From Trochalopteron elliotii (Eukaryota; Chordata; Aves; Passeriformes; Leiothrichidae), in contig JANPWX010000064.1 in NCBI GenBank assembly GCA_024734555.1, positions 247,042 through 311,041 on the forward strand: a stretch of DNA of 64,000 bases, read 5' to 3'. The translations under genes and the position numbers were made by a program. This document shows positions 61,559 to 64,000 of the stretch, one piece after another. The notes under the pieces are model-generated. The model did not search any database. It had not been told where the DNA came from and saw nothing but the letters and a program-made list of their open reading frames with translations. Numbering within the stretch: the first letter of the stretch is position 1; each line of letters starts with the position of its first letter.

Positions 61559-63829
61559 TCAGATCAGTGTGGTCACGCAATAAACAAACGGCTCTCAAAA
61601 AACTAGTTGAACCAAGAAGGAGGAAGAAAAAAACAACCCAAAAACCCCACAAGTACCCCCTTCAGGGTGTAGCTGACTATAGCTTTTTCCGCTCCAGAAA
61701 GTACACTTTATTTTCAATTTCCAGTCTCACATATACCTACCTCCTTAGCCTTGTGCTCAAAATTTACAAAGCTTTAGCTTGTCAGCTCTGGGAATTCTCC
61801 GACTTTCCTCTGAATATTAGTTACATAATAGCTCGAGCTAAGCAATCAAAGCGGTGATAGGTCAAAAGGAAGATTTGCCTGAGGTGATGCAGGAAGTTGA
61901 TGGCAGAGCTTGAAGCCAAATACACATTCCTCTGCTATTCTGACAGCACAAAAACCAACAGAGCCTTCTTGACTGGATTTTGTTGGCTTTTTTCCAAAGA
62001 AGCACTGTTTCTGCTTCAAAAAGCTACAAAATGCAGTGGCATTGAAAGAGCTAATAAGCCAAAGAAATATCCCCAAATGGCACTGTTTTCTAGCTTTCAA
62101 TGGCACTTCCATGATGTTACTAATAAATTATATATCTTACAATCAGTATTTTCTACATGCATACTGTACTTTGTGTCATTTCAACTGCCTGTGAATGTGT
62201 ACAGTTCTTGAGATATTAAGAGGAGTGTGTTAAGCCCAGTCTTTCTCTTGGATTTTACACTCCTCACCTTCAAAATACTTAGGTGCAAAAATGCCACAGC
62301 TTTTTGGTACTGGCATTTCTAGTTATAAAAGATAGACTTTTAAAGTCATTGTTCAATCCCTTTGCATCTGTTTTGTGGGACTAAATGACAACTACTGAAA
62401 ATTTTAGTTGGTAAGTGGTGGCAACAATAAATACAGCACCAAAGGGATGAATTCAACATTTTCTGACATTGCAGAACAGTGCAAAATTTACTTGTCAACG
62501 GAGCAGGATGCAGTAAATAGACTAAGCAAGGAAGTAAGAGGGCCAGGACTCCAAAGCCCATTTTTCTGAGTTGACAGCAATGATTGAGATGACACATGCT
62601 GCACTTCAAATTGCATTCTTCAGGTTCTTTAGGGATTTATCTGTGACTGATTAAGGAATGGGCTAGGCATCACAGCATTACTCTTCTCCATGCCATGACA
62701 TTCTCAGAAATTTCAAGATTTTTCTCCTGTGAGGTTATCTGGCATCAGCTTATTGAGAAAATGCCTTCAGAACTGAACATGAAGAATCAAGTATTTAAGA
62801 TCTGAAAAACTGTGAAATAGGCATTTCATTAATAAAAAGGATGTTCATGAGTTATACTGATATTCATTATTATCTGCATTATCAGAGTCTAGGCACTGCT
62901 GCTTATAAAGATGATGCTCTCATGGTACTCGGAATAAAGGAGCAAAAAGATGTTTCTATCCCTGGAAATTTATCATCTATGACAATTGATAGCTGATGGA
63001 TCCTGACTGATGGGGAAAAGAAGGGCATTAATAAAAGGATTATGAACAGCACAATAGTAACATCCCACCTCAACAAGTGAAGTTCCCATAGCCATGAAGA
63101 ATAGCTGCTCAAAAGCAATTACAGTGAAATTTTATAAGGCAGAAGCGAAGCTGTATGTATGTTTAATGTCCCATCTGGTTCTCCACTTCTCTTTAAAGAA
63201 GCTCATCAGAAACTTTTGGTAAAGAGACATATTTATAAAAGTTGTTGTTTTTACAGAAGTCATGTTCTCAGTCATGAGTTAATGCTTGTCATAATGAATT
63301 ACAAATTCTAAAATGATTTTGACATTAAATTAGCACAGTTTCTTTGGGTTATTTCTCAGCACTCCAAAGAGACATGGTATGAATTTAAAATAATTGCTGA
63401 CTAGTCTTTTATCTAAAGTTAGGCACACATTTTTGCCACTGAAAAATAAAGACTGGGCTCTGCTTAGGGACTACCTAGTGCAACGAAACAGCCTAATATG
63501 CAATTTCTACGAGCAGCCTTATCCAAAGCATAAATAAGATAAAAAATGGGATGAGCTAAGGTCTTGGGGAGTGCTCTCAAACCTAAGTACCTGTTAACAC
63601 TTCCCTTCGTTCTTTGTTTTACAAGGCCGCAGGCTGCTCTCCACCATATAAAATTGCTTTAACTGCTTTCCTCAGAGTAGGAATTAGTTATGATGGCACC
63701 TATTAGTGCTGTTATCACAAGGGCCTAAATCTGTAATGATGCAAACTCATGGTGACTTCTTCTATTCGTTTATTTGTAGAAAAAAAGATCAGACGACCAG
63801 CCCAAATCGGCGTGTTTCTATACTTCCAC
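61559..63829. other. AT-rich intergenic stretch, no gene recognised
   Basis: Short frames only, the longest 104 codons at 61897-62211, with no recognised domain. No repeat identified. Confidence 0.55.
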
Positions 63830-64000
63830 TTCAGTGGAGCCGCAGTGAGGGCACGTGGCACTGCTCTCCCTGCTGACATTCTCACGGGCCGATGTTCATC
63901 GGCACTCCGGGGCTCCGGCTGGGAGCCGCCCTGGGGAGCAGCCGGCCCCCCCCGGCCAGGGCTCCCGGGAGGCGCCCGGCCCCGCGCAGTCGACACCAAT
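63830..64000. promoter_or_regulatory. Edge of a CpG island, possible promoter
   Basis: Composition changes sharply near 63830 from AT-rich DNA to G+C-rich DNA with about 16 CpG dinucleotides in the last ~165 bases, counted by eye; the rest of the window is strongly CpG-depleted. Blocks such as CCGGGGCTCCGGC and GCGCGG on either strand resemble GC-rich promoter DNA. A minus-strand frame enters from beyond the window edge and ends at 63715, but its AT-rich C-terminal part does not look coding. In vertebrates such islands usually mark promoters, so a transcription start may lie at or just past the right edge. Direction is undetermined. Confidence 0.6.

Noticed and set aside
59741..61563. TCAGA near both ends of the outer LTR as its target duplication
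   Set aside because: The left TCAGA (59741-59745) does not adjoin the TG start, so it does not bracket the LTR correctly.
1..64000. CRISPR arrays, operons, ribosome-binding sites, rRNA or tRNA genes
   Set aside because: The window is vertebrate nuclear DNA; no regularly spaced direct repeats and no convincing tRNA or rRNA sequence were seen by eye.

Overview
The window looks like nuclear DNA from a bird. The evidence is the repeats: CR1 LINE 3' ends carrying the avian-type terminal ATTCTATG-like octamers, 5'-truncated CR1 copies with recognisable endonuclease and reverse-transcriptase sequence, and several long terminal repeats (LTRs) of endogenous retroviruses (ERVs) that resemble LTR families I know from bird genomes. 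The base composition is AT-rich. Reading frames outside the repeats are short and without recognisable domains. I found no intact host protein-coding gene, tRNA, rRNA or CRISPR array. The window is best read as intergenic or intronic DNA, with the edge of a CpG island, possibly a promoter, in its last ~165 bases.

Layout. 1-4889: AT-rich, no gene. 4890-6830: an ERV complex, in which an antisense LTR fragment abuts a plus-sense LTR, followed by a degraded primer-binding site and about 0.85 kb of retroviral internal sequence with two remnant reading frames. 6831-13138: plain. 13139-13410: short LTR with TATA box and poly(A) signal. 16824-17355: well-bounded solo LTR with a perfect 5-bp target duplication. 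18560-19027 and 20600-20930: two more probable LTRs. 23811-24405: minus-strand CR1 3' end. 25196-26249: solo LTR on the minus strand with a near-perfect target duplication. 30170-33030: the largest element, a 5'-truncated plus-strand CR1 of about 2.9 kb spanning endonuclease to 3' UTR, with catalytic positions changed. 36684-37208: the longest open frame outside repeats (174 codons), unidentified. 38372-38488: CR1 tail. 40567-40890: internally deleted CR1. 41100-41587: LTR-like. 50850-51450: unidentified GC-richer unit with a poly(A) signal. 56330-56875: CR1 tail. 59752-61558: an older LTR split by a second, chimeric LTR unit flanked by CCAAG duplications. 63830-64000: CpG-island edge.

The parts do not form an operon or pathway. 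They record successive retroelement insertions, most ERVs surviving only as LTRs. The observations most worth pursuing are the leader/gag-like remnant after the LTR at 5387, the nested and chimeric LTR at 59752-61558, the internally deleted CR1 at 40567, the U3 tandem repeats at 16928-16987, and the unexplained 174-codon frame. Family names and consensus features are from general knowledge and were not checked against a repeat library. Boundaries without target duplications are approximate.
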